64,000 nt of DNA from Vibrio sp. Y2-5 (lineage in GTDB: Bacteria; Pseudomonadota; Gammaproteobacteria; Enterobacterales; Vibrionaceae), in contig NZ_JACVEG010000008.1 in assembly GCF_014596725.1 (NCBI RefSeq), positions 32,001 to 96,000 of the forward strand. Direction: 5' to 3'. Below, piece by piece: positions 1 through 7,438 of this stretch. The translations under genes and the position numbers were made by a program. Position 1 is the stretch's first letter. Each line of letters begins with the position of its first letter. The notes under the pieces are model-generated. The model saw only the letters and a program-made list of their open reading frames with translations, was not told where the DNA came from and did not search any database.

Positions 1-534
1 GCGTCAATTGCTTCAGGCTGCGCGGTAAATAACGAGGCAGAGCAACCTAAAGAAGAAGTAGTTTATACCAATGTTGTTTATTCTGCTGATACGCGCATCG
101 ACAATTATTTTGATGATCAATACAAGATATTCAAAGACATTTTCACGGAATTTACGGTGCAAAGAATTAGTGATCGTGAAATTAGAATAATCATTCCGAC
201 CGATTATGGGTTTGATGTTGGCGGATGGTCTATGAATCGTACTTTACGCAATCATATAGCTGACATGGCTAATACGCTGAATGATTACAAGGAAACTTCA
301 ATTTGGGTACATGGCCACACAGACAATCAAGGGAACCTGAAATACAACATCGGTCTTTCTCAACATAGAGCGGATGCAGTTAAAGACTTACTGATAGCAA
401 ATAACGTCGATAATCCACGAATTAAAACGGTAGCAGAAGCATATGAAATGCCCCGGTGTGATAACACCACGAAGATAGGTAAAGATTGTAACCGTCGTGT
501 TGAGATTGTCGTTAGAGCGAATGCATTGAGGTAG
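1..534 (+). CDS. OmpA-family lipoprotein (5' end outside window)
   Basis: The reading frame is open from the first base, so the true start lies upstream. The visible N-terminus reads ASIASGC, a lipobox with the acylated Cys at codon 7, so this is probably an outer-membrane lipoprotein. The C-terminal half is an OmpA/MotB peptidoglycan-binding domain: GHTDNQG, then NIGLSQHRADAVKDLL, ending in NRRVEIVV. It probably tethers the envelope complex to the cell wall. The next gene starts 2 nt after its stop and the two after that are conjugation genes, so a role in the mating apparatus is inferred from context. Family call is firm; the specific role is not. Confidence 0.85.
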   Translation, partial: ASIASGCAVNNEAEQPKEEVVYTNVVYSADTRIDNYFDDQYKIFKDIFTEFTVQRISDREIRIIIPTDYGFDVGGWSMNRTLRNHIADMANTLNDYKETSIWVHGHTDNQGNLKYNIGLSQHRADAVKDLLIANNVDNPRIKTVAEAYEMPRCDNTTKIGKDCNRRVEIVVRANALR

Positions 535-536
535 TT

Positions 537-995
537 ATGAAGATGATACCCTCATTATTAATTCTCCTTTCATTTCTTGTGCCGACAATAGCGTCGGCAC
601 AAGATTACCCGAAAGACATAAAAGTGTTCACTCAGCTTGCAAAAGCAGATGAGATAGTAGATGTGGCTAAAAAGGATCTTCCCGGTGTCAATATCGAAGT
701 TTTCTTCGTTGACCGTTACGAAGACATTATGAACTCAATCAACTCCAACCTCCCACTTGATGAACTCAAACCAATGAGTGAAGAACAGCGGCTAGAGTGG
801 GCAAAAGTTCATATGAAAGAGTTAGCTCAAGCAAAGACACTAAAAAATATGAAGTCCAAGCTTGGCGTATCTTACACTCGCTTATTTGATATTCAGAAAG
901 TTCCTGCAGTATTAATGGATAACTACTATCTAACTTACGGAATGAGCGTTTCAGAGAGTATCGATCAGTTTATTAAAAACGAATCAAGCAAATAG
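537..995 (+). CDS. Exported ICE conjugation protein, TIGR03757/DUF1525-like
   Basis: A 152-residue protein with a clear signal peptide (hydrophobic stretch to about residue 21, cleavage after ASA). The mature part contains KVFTQLAKADEIVDVAK early and KVPAVLMDNYYLTYGMS late. These resemble the small periplasmic proteins (TIGR03757, DUF1525) that sit just before the TraU-like gene in MPF-G-type integrative elements. The following gene fits that order. It probably acts in the periplasm in assembling or stabilising the type IV secretion channel. The assignment is from remembered family features and gene order. Confidence 0.6.
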   Translation: MKMIPSLLILLSFLVPTIASAQDYPKDIKVFTQLAKADEIVDVAKKDLPGVNIEVFFVDRYEDIMNSINSNLPLDELKPMSEEQRLEWAKVHMKELAQAKTLKNMKSKLGVSYTRLFDIQKVPAVLMDNYYLTYGMSVSESIDQFIKNESSK

Positions 996-1002
996 GGTAT
1001 GT

Positions 1003-2328
1003 ATGGGCAGGAAGTGGTTATTACTAGCAATATGCTTTTGGGTACTACAAGCTAATGCTGCAGAGCTAGCAAGCTTCAGTGAGATAATGGGTTCAGCGTC
1101 CGCTATGAGTTCTTCTGATTCTTCCAGTGCCTTAAGTAATAATGGCTCGGGGGCTGCTGGAGCTTCCGGTGGCTCCGATAATATGTTCACAACGGCTTAT
1201 GAATATATTGCGGGTGCTATGCCTGACATGGAAACGCTAACAGAGGTAGTTAAAGAAGCTGCCGAAACGACAGGTGTAACATCAACACAAGCGGAACCAG
1301 TAAGTATCTGGGATGATATAGCGATGTCCTATTCGTACGATTCGAAATCTAGCTGCGTAAAATATATGTTTTTAGGTGAATGCTGGTACATAAAAACATC
1401 TTGGATTCCTAATATTGGCACTCAAAGCGTAGCTCAAAACCGTTTAGCAGACCTTCAAATAGAGGTTACGTCTCGCGTACCGTCTGTCTCTGACTCTGCG
1501 TTCTTAATGGAATCTGACAACGCGCCGACAGATAGTTACTCTGGTTCTATTGTTCAAAACATGGGTTCCGTAGTCGGAGCATTGTTTAATGAGCTTTTAA
1601 CCCTCGATGGAGATCCGGGTCTTCAATTTATGGAGAACGAAAGCGATAACAAAAACAACGACATCGTCTTATTCAGAGAAGCGTTAGTGATTGGTAATCC
1701 AGTGCAATCACTAATAATGAATCCTTTTTCCATAATGCCAGGCTACTGCAGTTCTTCAGTTTCCCCTTACACACCTTACTTTGTTTCTAGTTTAGACCTC
1801 TTCTCTTGGAGGATACTAGCTACAACCGATACCATACTTCTCCCCATTTACATGATTACGTATCAAGGATGGAATGAAGTTGGCAAGAATATGGGCTCAG
1901 TATTTCCTCGGATAGGATATAACGAAAGCCCAGACGAGTTCGATGTCGCGGTAACTACCTCTTATAGAGCTTTAAGTATTGTTAGCGACCTGCGTCCTCA
2001 GTTCAGCGGTATTCTAGGCTTACACATCGCTTCACCAACTCCTGCCTATGCTTCTGGTTCATGGGATAACCGGGGAGACTATAAGTACAGAACTGTCCGC
2101 GACCATGTCACTCAGTTACTTAGAATTTACTATCCGTTTAATGGTGGCACCTGTACCAACTTCCGTGGTTACTCTCAAAGCGGTAAAGACCAATTGAATA
2201 TTAAGTACAACAAAAAGAACAAATACCACAGTGGGGCATTTAAGGTTTATCGCCCATATGTTTGTTGTAAAAGAAAATACCAATATCTGTTTACGACTGC
2301 TGCAAGACCTTCTTTTAAAACATATTAA
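1003..2328 (+). CDS. TraU-like conjugation protein, TIGR03756-like
   Basis: A 441-residue exported protein: signal peptide ending near NAA, then a low-complexity Ser/Gly/Ala stretch (about residues 25-65). The segment SSCVKYMFLGECWYIKTSW is typical of TraU-family proteins (C..Y...G.C.W). The C-terminus has another Cys pair in RPYVCCKRKYQYLF, as in TraU-type proteins that need disulfides. It is a periplasmic, mating-pair-stabilisation-type component of the secretion channel. It starts 8 nt after the preceding stop and ends just before the diguanylate cyclase start, so all four belong to one operon. The TIGR03756 subfamily is likely but untested. Confidence 0.6.
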   Translation: MGRKWLLLAICFWVLQANAAELASFSEIMGSASAMSSSDSSSALSNNGSGAAGASGGSDNMFTTAYEYIAGAMPDMETLTEVVKEAAETTGVTSTQAEPVSIWDDIAMSYSYDSKSSCVKYMFLGECWYIKTSWIPNIGTQSVAQNRLADLQIEVTSRVPSVSDSAFLMESDNAPTDSYSGSIVQNMGSVVGALFNELLTLDGDPGLQFMENESDNKNNDIVLFREALVIGNPVQSLIMNPFSIMPGYCSSSVSPYTPYFVSSLDLFSWRILATTDTILLPIYMITYQGWNEVGKNMGSVFPRIGYNESPDEFDVAVTTSYRALSIVSDLRPQFSGILGLHIASPTPAYASGSWDNRGDYKYRTVRDHVTQLLRIYYPFNGGTCTNFRGYSQSGKDQLNIKYNKKNKYHSGAFKVYRPYVCCKRKYQYLFTTAARPSFKTY

Positions 2329-2338
2329 ACGAGAGGCA

Positions 2339-3499
2339 ATGGTGAAAAAGCATATTTTTAGAGTGATTCTTCTTATTTCTACAGTGTTAGTGCAGCATTT
2401 ATGCTTTGCTAACACTGTAGCAGTATGTAATACGGACCAAATTATATGTAGTAAGCTCGGATCTGAAGATATTAAGTATGGTCTTTTACCATTCGCCTTA
2501 TCGAGACATAAAATCGATAGTGTAGATTACATTGACTACCCAAAGGCTCTATTGGATGAATTAAGTTTCGATGTTGCTTTGTTGCCCAAAACAGAAGCTC
2601 AATATCTACTGAAAAATGGGGACTTTACTGTTTATGATATACCGTTGAAGAACTCCATTATTAAACTCACCCCAGACAATTTGATGACTGAAAGGTTATT
2701 GGGAACTCGTAACGCGTGTGATTATGGGCGTACTGATTTGAAGTGCGTATCTATAGAGCAGGCTTTGGGAGAGTTTAATCAAGGCCTCGCAAGTATTGTA
2801 GGTTTCGATTCGGTATTAACTCCATTCATACCATCGCTTCAGAATGTCAGAAGCAGTGAAACGTTGGATAACATAGCATATGTACTTCTTGTAAATAACG
2901 AATCACCTCTGGCGAGTATTAATTTAAGAAGCGATTTAATTCAACCGTCATTTTTAGATGGGTATGTCATAACAGTACTTATTCTGGCTTTAATCCTGTT
3001 GTTGACAGGCTGTACTGTGGCTTATGTTCACTTTAAATCGCAAATTGATGAACAGTCAGGTTGCTACTCTAAAAAGATGTTTGAGAAAACTCAAAACAAA
3101 GCTTCAAGTAAGCCTAAAACGATCATGTTGATAGATTACAATAATTTCAAATCAGTTAATGACATTATGGGGCATCCCGTAGGCGACAGAGTAATAGAGT
3201 TGGTCAGTTCAGAACTTATCGGAATTCTCCGTAAAAATGACAAAATTTATCGTATAGGCGGGGATGAGTTTTTCGTTGAGTTCAGTAATTATTTGCCTGA
3301 CTCACGTGTAATTCAACTAAGGCAAAATATGGAAGAGGCCGCCGCGAGAGTATCAAATCAACTGGGTCTAGATGATATTGAATTTGGTCTCGCTGTTGGT
3401 CATAAAGCACTAGAAGCGGGTGAGACGATAAAGGATGCTTACAAAATAGTCGATGAACAGATGTACATTCAAAAAAAAGCAATGAAGGCATCGCGTTAG
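2339..3499 (+). CDS. Membrane diguanylate cyclase (GGDEF)
   Basis: A 386-residue protein. The ATG at 2339 is preferred over an upstream in-frame start inside traU; GAGAGG lies just before it. Residues about 5-20 form an export signal or first membrane helix, 20-205 a periplasmic sensor with a loose resemblance to solute-binding proteins, about 208-231 a second membrane helix, and the rest a cytoplasmic GGDEF domain. The catalytic GGDEF is intact at about 307-311. An inhibitory-site motif RKND sits exactly five residues upstream, so it should be an active, product-inhibited c-di-GMP synthase. Its place directly behind conjugation genes suggests it senses an envelope or mating signal; that is inference. 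Confidence 0.85.
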   Translation: MVKKHIFRVILLISTVLVQHLCFANTVAVCNTDQIICSKLGSEDIKYGLLPFALSRHKIDSVDYIDYPKALLDELSFDVALLPKTEAQYLLKNGDFTVYDIPLKNSIIKLTPDNLMTERLLGTRNACDYGRTDLKCVSIEQALGEFNQGLASIVGFDSVLTPFIPSLQNVRSSETLDNIAYVLLVNNESPLASINLRSDLIQPSFLDGYVITVLILALILLLTGCTVAYVHFKSQIDEQSGCYSKKMFEKTQNKASSKPKTIMLIDYNNFKSVNDIMGHPVGDRVIELVSSELIGILRKNDKIYRIGGDEFFVEFSNYLPDSRVIQLRQNMEEAAARVSNQLGLDDIEFGLAVGHKALEAGETIKDAYKIVDEQMYIQKKAMKASR

Positions 3500-3545
3500 T
3501 ATAGTTGTTCACACAGCTATCTATTCAAAAAGGTAAGCTTGTGTT

Positions 3546-3576
3546 AACTTTAAAGTTCTAACTCACCAATTGGTGA
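3546..3576 (+). promoter_or_regulatory. Two palindromes upstream of the DUF3268-like gene
   Basis: AACTTTAAAGTT (3546-3557) and TCACCAATTGGTGA (3563-3576) are both perfect palindromes, separated by 5 nt, just before the leader hairpin. They look like repressor or activator operators. No convincing -35/-10 pair could be placed beside them. Confidence 0.4.
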
Positions 3577-3583
3577 TTCAGTA

Positions 3584-3606
3584 GCCGAAAGGCATTAATC
3601 AAGGAG
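3584..3606 (+). promoter_or_regulatory. GNRA-hairpin leader, copy 1 (before the DUF3268-like gene)
   Basis: GCC-GAAA-GGC at 3584-3593 (3-bp stem, GNRA loop), then 7 nt, then AAGGAG at 3601-3606 and the ATG at 3613. Confidence 0.65.
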
Positions 3607-3612
3607 ACAATT

Positions 3613-4296
3613 ATGGCACCAGCAAAGCCAGTGACGAAATGGCGTCGCACCATCAAACAGCAACTAGAGAAATCTAAGTTAGCTACATCAAATGAGATGG
3701 CGTATCGAAGTTACGTTTCAATAATCCATCGTTTATCAATGTCGAACAAGTTGGGAGAAGACTTAAGTAATATAAGTCGACCTATTTTGTTTCGTCATAT
3801 ACGTGAGTTTTTAGCGAATAATGTTTCGCAGCCATGGGAAGCAGATGTCTTGTGGTACACCGCAAACCTTTTAATGGACGCTAGTGAAGGGATTGATTCC
3901 CCTCCATTTCAAGGCGCATCTATGGTCTGTGGCGAATGCGGTTTACCCGCAAAACTCAATGATGAACTAGATAGATATGTTTGTCCTTACTGTAACGCAC
4001 AGGCAAAGGCAGGCCCAAACCGAATACCAATTGCAATTCCTGCATCCAATGAGATAAGGGATGAGCGAGTTCGTTTACACGAGCGCCTTTCTAATGTGAT
4101 CGGCAATGGTGTAAAAAATGCGAATGTGCGGGATTTGTATTACCGCAAGATAGCTTCGTTGATCAATAAACCTATTGAGAACACACATATTGGTTATATC
4201 ACTACCATTTATGATGTCGCCCTATGGGATATGGCAATTGATGCTTTGAGCACTATGGACAAATTGGTTTGGAACACGGAGGCTGCTAATGTTTGA
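3613..4296 (+). CDS. DUF3268-like zinc-finger protein
   Basis: A 227-residue soluble protein. Around residues 105-132 it has a four-Cys zinc site, CGECG...CPYCNAQA. This is followed by a segment rich in charged residues (RDERVRLHERLSNV), the arrangement of the DUF3268 zinc-finger family known from mobile elements. The C-terminal 80 residues are helical. Function is unknown; nucleic-acid binding is plausible. The exonuclease gene overlaps its stop by 8 nt, so the two proteins are translationally coupled and may work together. It has the shared GNRA-hairpin leader. Confidence 0.55.
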   Translation: MAPAKPVTKWRRTIKQQLEKSKLATSNEMAYRSYVSIIHRLSMSNKLGEDLSNISRPILFRHIREFLANNVSQPWEADVLWYTANLLMDASEGIDSPPFQGASMVCGECGLPAKLNDELDRYVCPYCNAQAKAGPNRIPIAIPASNEIRDERVRLHERLSNVIGNGVKNANVRDLYYRKIASLINKPIENTHIGYITTIYDVALWDMAIDALSTMDKLVWNTEAANV

Positions 4297-5368
4297 TATC
4301 AGTTTACGTAGGGTGTACCACGAGCAAAAAACTCTTTCTTGGCTTAAATGGCGAATGGAAGGTGTTGGGGCTTCAGACATTGCGGTAATCGCAGGTGTCT
4401 GCAAAGAGAAAACTCCATACCAACTATACCAGGAGAAGAAAGGTTATGTAGAGCCAGAAGATCTAAGTCGGAATCCTCATGTAAGACGCGGTAATCGGTG
4501 TGAACCTATTGTACGCGAATACATGATTAATGAACTTGGTGTACCTATCGAAGTATTCTGTGCTGAAGATTCAAATCATCCGCATAGAAAAGTGTCATTC
4601 GATGGTGTCGCAGTGTATCTATCAAAAGGTGAAGCAATACCTGTTGAAATTAAGTGTCCTTGTCCATCACGGTTTAATGAAGTTCTTGAACATTATGACC
4701 CTAATGACCAAGAGAAGGTGCTTAGTAGTGAATTGGTACAATACCATTTATGGCAAATGCAGTATCAAATTGCGATGGTAGGATCGAGATACGGGTTACT
4801 TGTTTTCTATTGTGAACATAGCAATAGAATCGTTGTGATCAAAATCCAAGCCAATTTAGCAATACAGCAGAAAGCTATTGAACTGGTAGATCAATTTGCA
4901 GAAGCACTTGCGACAGATAATCCACCAGACATGGATCCTGACCGCGATGTTTTTGTGCTCGATGAAAGTACAAAGTCGGACTGGGAAGAAGCAGCAACAC
5001 AACTTTGGTTACTTAGTGATGAAGAATCGAAGTTAAAAGCTAAGTTGGAAGAACTGCAGAGGAAGAAAGATACCTACTGTAAGGTTCTCTATGATATTTC
5101 AAGAGGTTTCCGCACGGTAAACGCTGGTGGAGTTCAAGTAACACGATTCCCGCGTAAAGGTCGTCTGAATTATACCGCGCTTTTAAATGATCATAATATT
5201 CAATTGAATGATGAAATGAGAGCTAAATACTCAGGAGAATCAACAATTGGTTATAGAGTCTCGTTTAAAAATAAGGGGTTGTTAACTCAGCAATCAAACC
5301 AACTAGTAGTGAAAGATTACTGCTCAACTTGGGATGAAGTGAATAGGGCTATTGCTCTAACGCTATAA
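4289..5368 (+). CDS. YqaJ / lambda-Exo-type recombination exonuclease
   Basis: A 359-residue YqaJ-family nuclease. Family signatures in order: GASDIAVIAG near residue 30, RRGNRCEPIVREY near 72, the metal-binding Asp in SFDGVAV near 108, EIK in PVEIKCP near 122, and LWQMQYQIAM near 155. It is the processive 5'-3' double-strand exonuclease type that makes 3' overhangs for single-strand annealing. A partner annealing protein (Bet/RecT type) is not visible in this window. The C-terminal third has a short coiled coil (SKLKAKLEELQRKK). The start at 4289 has GGAGG 7 nt upstream and overlaps the previous stop. A strong terminator follows. Confidence 0.8.
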   Translation: MFDISLRRVYHEQKTLSWLKWRMEGVGASDIAVIAGVCKEKTPYQLYQEKKGYVEPEDLSRNPHVRRGNRCEPIVREYMINELGVPIEVFCAEDSNHPHRKVSFDGVAVYLSKGEAIPVEIKCPCPSRFNEVLEHYDPNDQEKVLSSELVQYHLWQMQYQIAMVGSRYGLLVFYCEHSNRIVVIKIQANLAIQQKAIELVDQFAEALATDNPPDMDPDRDVFVLDESTKSDWEEAATQLWLLSDEESKLKAKLEELQRKKDTYCKVLYDISRGFRTVNAGGVQVTRFPRKGRLNYTALLNDHNIQLNDEMRAKYSGESTIGYRVSFKNKGLLTQQSNQLVVKDYCSTWDEVNRAIALTL

Positions 5369-5370
5369 AT

Positions 5371-5398
5371 AAGACGGCTTCGGCCGTCTTATTTTTTT
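5371..5398 (+). terminator. Rho-independent terminator after the exonuclease
   Basis: Perfect 8-bp stem AAGACGGC/GCCGTCTT with a TTCG tetraloop, followed by ATTTTTTT. Confidence 0.95.
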
Positions 5399-5446
5399 GG
5401 AGCCAAATTGACTTTTTAATGTAAAATGGCTACATGTTGCAAAAAT

Positions 5447-5470
5447 AAATGTGATGCATATCGCACAAAA
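5447..5470 (+). promoter_or_regulatory. CRP-like site upstream of the TraR/DksA-like gene
   Basis: TGTGA-TGCATA-TCGCA at 5450-5465 matches the CRP consensus TGTGA-N6-TCACA with one mismatch, and has the usual A/T flanks (AAA before, CAAAA after). A TATAAA -10-like box lies downstream at 5492-5497. Confidence 0.4.
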
Positions 5471-5581
5471 AGTTCAAAATAAGACTGACCCTATAAATGC
5501 ACCTAATGATACATTTAGATAAATGCCATGAATGTTTAATTGTGGCAAATTACCGTACTAAATAACAGCGTGAATGAGATT

Positions 5582-6037
5582 ATGAATCCCCGAAAGCTAC
5601 AGTTTATTCAAAATAAATTAACGTCGCTGGAAATGATGTCGAAACTGGTGTCAAAGGAAATTGAATCTGCTTCAAAAACGCTCGCTCAAGCTCTCTGTGG
5701 CGGTATGGGTATGGTCCTTGATGTCCAACAGTTCGATAAAGTAAAAGAGCATATAAGAGAGTTAGAACTGGATTTTATTGAGTCTCATGAAAAAACAATA
5801 TCTGATCTAACAATTCAGCATAACCGTATTAAAACTGCCATTTCTAGAATAAAGAATGGTGAGTATCTCACTTGCGTAGATTGTCGTTCTGATATCCCTT
5901 CCAAAATACTTAACGTGGACAAAACATCTACTCGATGTGGTTGCTGTATTGAAAAAAATCACCATCTACAAGTTAAACTTGGGATTAACCAACTTACTGA
6001 AAGTAACCGTTCAATAGAGTTGCATCAGCTCTCATAG
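5582..6037 (+). CDS. TraR/DksA-type zinc-finger protein
   Basis: About 151 residues from the ATG at 5582; an in-frame ATG at 5540 would add 14 residues and neither has a strong SD. The N-terminal 100 residues are a helical coiled coil. The C-terminus carries CVDC, 17 residues, then CGCC: exactly the CX2C-X17-CX2C spacing of the DksA/TraR zinc finger. Proteins of this class enter the RNA-polymerase secondary channel, and plasmid TraR alters host transcription without ppGpp. Here it could tune host or element promoters during transfer. The family call is good; it is longer than F TraR (about 73 residues) and close to DksA in length. Confidence 0.7.
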   Translation: MNPRKLQFIQNKLTSLEMMSKLVSKEIESASKTLAQALCGGMGMVLDVQQFDKVKEHIRELELDFIESHEKTISDLTIQHNRIKTAISRIKNGEYLTCVDCRSDIPSKILNVDKTSTRCGCCIEKNHHLQVKLGINQLTESNRSIELHQLS

Positions 6038-6087
6038 ATAATGTAATATGAAATCGTATATTTGGAGTCCAGTACTTCACTTCTAAA

Positions 6088-6112
6088 GCCGAAAGGCCTA
6101 ATAAACAAGGAG
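6088..6112 (+). promoter_or_regulatory. GNRA-hairpin leader, copy 2 (before the sliding clamp)
   Basis: GCC-GAAA-GGC at 6088-6097, 9 nt, AAGGAG at 6107-6112, ATG at 6122. Confidence 0.65.
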
Positions 6113-6121
6113 AAATAACCT

Positions 6122-7252
6122 ATGCATATAGAAGTATGCCCAAAACAACTTTCTTTTCTGATTTCAAAAATCTCAATATTATCTAAAAGTAAGTTTGTCC
6201 TACTATCAGCCCAAAAAGGTACGATCCGTTTCTTTGGCGCAAATGACCAAGTTCAGGTTAAAACCCAAACATTAGAATGTAATGTTGTCCGTGAAGGCAA
6301 TTTTGGATTCGATGTGTCAGTTTTAAAAGACCTTGTTTCAGGTTTGTCCGCATTTTCTTCCGTTACTCTTAAGAGTGATGAGAAAAAGAACGGCATGAGT
6401 GTCAATTGTCCGGAAACGAAAGCTAAGTACTTTATAAATGGTTGCAGTGAAACTGAAGTAATGGTTGAACTCGCAAATGCATTTGGTGCACCAAAAGCTC
6501 AAATTTTCATTGAACCTGAAATGCTAGCTTGGGCGTTAAGTGCGGTTACCAAAACGGCTGCGAAAAATGACGTTAGATACGAGCTAAACGGTATTTGTGT
6601 CGAATTCGTACCAAGTAAAGAAGGTAATTATCTACTATTTATAGGAACAGATGGTCACCGTTTGAATATGGTGGAAGTCCCAGTTCAAGGTATCGGGGTA
6701 CCTTCGGAATTTATAATTCCTAACAACCCTCAAAACCAGTTTGTGGACAACATTGTTCGTATGGCAGCAGGACAACAATCAAAAGTGGAACTACTCTTCA
6801 TGGAGAACAGCGTTACAACTGTCTTCGAAGGAGAACGTATTACCTCTTTGTATATTGATAGAAAATACCCCAACTGGCGAGCAATCGTAGATGGTGATTT
6901 AGGAAGTTATAAGGCAATCACTGTAAACAAAGGTACGTGTTCTAGTGTACTGAGACGTCTACAAGTTATGACAAGAAATGAACCTTCTCACACTGTTAAG
7001 GGCATTCTTAAAGGTAACTCGTTGACATTAAGTGCAATGTCAAAACTAAATGAATACTCAGGTTCGGAAACTATTGAAGTTAAGAACCCAGAGAATCATA
7101 AAATGACATTTGGATTTAACTCTACTTACCTAATGGACATGTTAAATTTATCAGTAGAGAATGAGACTACGTTATGGTTGTGCGATGAAGCTACACCAAT
7201 ACGTTACTCACGCGAAGGCATTATCGGAGTTGTAATGCTCTGTCGTCTTTAG
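6122..7252 (+). CDS. DNA polymerase III beta-type sliding clamp (DnaN homologue)
   Basis: 376 residues, close to the roughly 366 of chromosomal DnaN, so all three clamp domains are present. Diagnostic segments are the N-terminal domain with GTIRFFGANDQVQV, IGTDGHRLNMVEV near residue 180 (the ATDGHRL-type loop) and the C-terminus VVMLCRL, matching the VVMPMRL end of E. coli beta that forms part of the peptide-binding pocket. It should form a ring on DNA that tethers polymerases. A clamp encoded by a mobile element is unusual. It could replace the host clamp at plasmid forks or recruit the element's own UmuC, which has a clamp-binding-like motif. Two terminators follow, so it is an isolated transcription unit. 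Confidence 0.85.
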   Translation: MHIEVCPKQLSFLISKISILSKSKFVLLSAQKGTIRFFGANDQVQVKTQTLECNVVREGNFGFDVSVLKDLVSGLSAFSSVTLKSDEKKNGMSVNCPETKAKYFINGCSETEVMVELANAFGAPKAQIFIEPEMLAWALSAVTKTAAKNDVRYELNGICVEFVPSKEGNYLLFIGTDGHRLNMVEVPVQGIGVPSEFIIPNNPQNQFVDNIVRMAAGQQSKVELLFMENSVTTVFEGERITSLYIDRKYPNWRAIVDGDLGSYKAITVNKGTCSSVLRRLQVMTRNEPSHTVKGILKGNSLTLSAMSKLNEYSGSETIEVKNPENHKMTFGFNSTYLMDMLNLSVENETTLWLCDEATPIRYSREGIIGVVMLCRL

Positions 7253-7257
7253 AGACA

Positions 7258-7283
7258 AAAAGGGGCTCAATGAGCCCCTTTAT
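7258..7283 (+). terminator. Terminator after the sliding clamp
   Basis: AAAGGGGCT / AGCCCCTTT stem around a CAATG loop, followed by a short T/A run. Confidence 0.85.
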
Positions 7284-7293
7284 TAGCGTCACA

Positions 7294-7331
7294 AAAGCTA
7301 AGTGCAGTGTACAGTGTACTTAGCTTTTTTG
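7294..7331 (+). terminator. Second terminator after the sliding clamp
   Basis: AAAGCTAAGT ... ACTTAGCTTT stem, 14-nt interior that can itself pair, ending in a run of six T residues. Confidence 0.75.
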
Positions 7332-7389
7332 TCGTTGACAGGAAAACACCTCATGGAGGTTTGCTGAAAAGCTGTTAATCAATACATAT

Positions 7390-7431
7390 ATGCAATTTTG
7401 CACTGCCGAAAGGCTTTATTAAATCAAGGAG
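7390..7431 (+). promoter_or_regulatory. Palindrome plus GNRA-hairpin leader, copy 3 (before the AAA+ ATPase)
   Basis: TGCAATTTTGCA at 7391-7402 (TGCAA-N2-TTGCA), then GCC-GAAA-GGC at 7405-7414, 11 nt, AAGGAG at 7426-7431 and ATG at 7439. The palindrome recurs, one base different, before the membrane protein at 37466. Confidence 0.6.
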
Positions 7432-7438
7432 TATTTTC

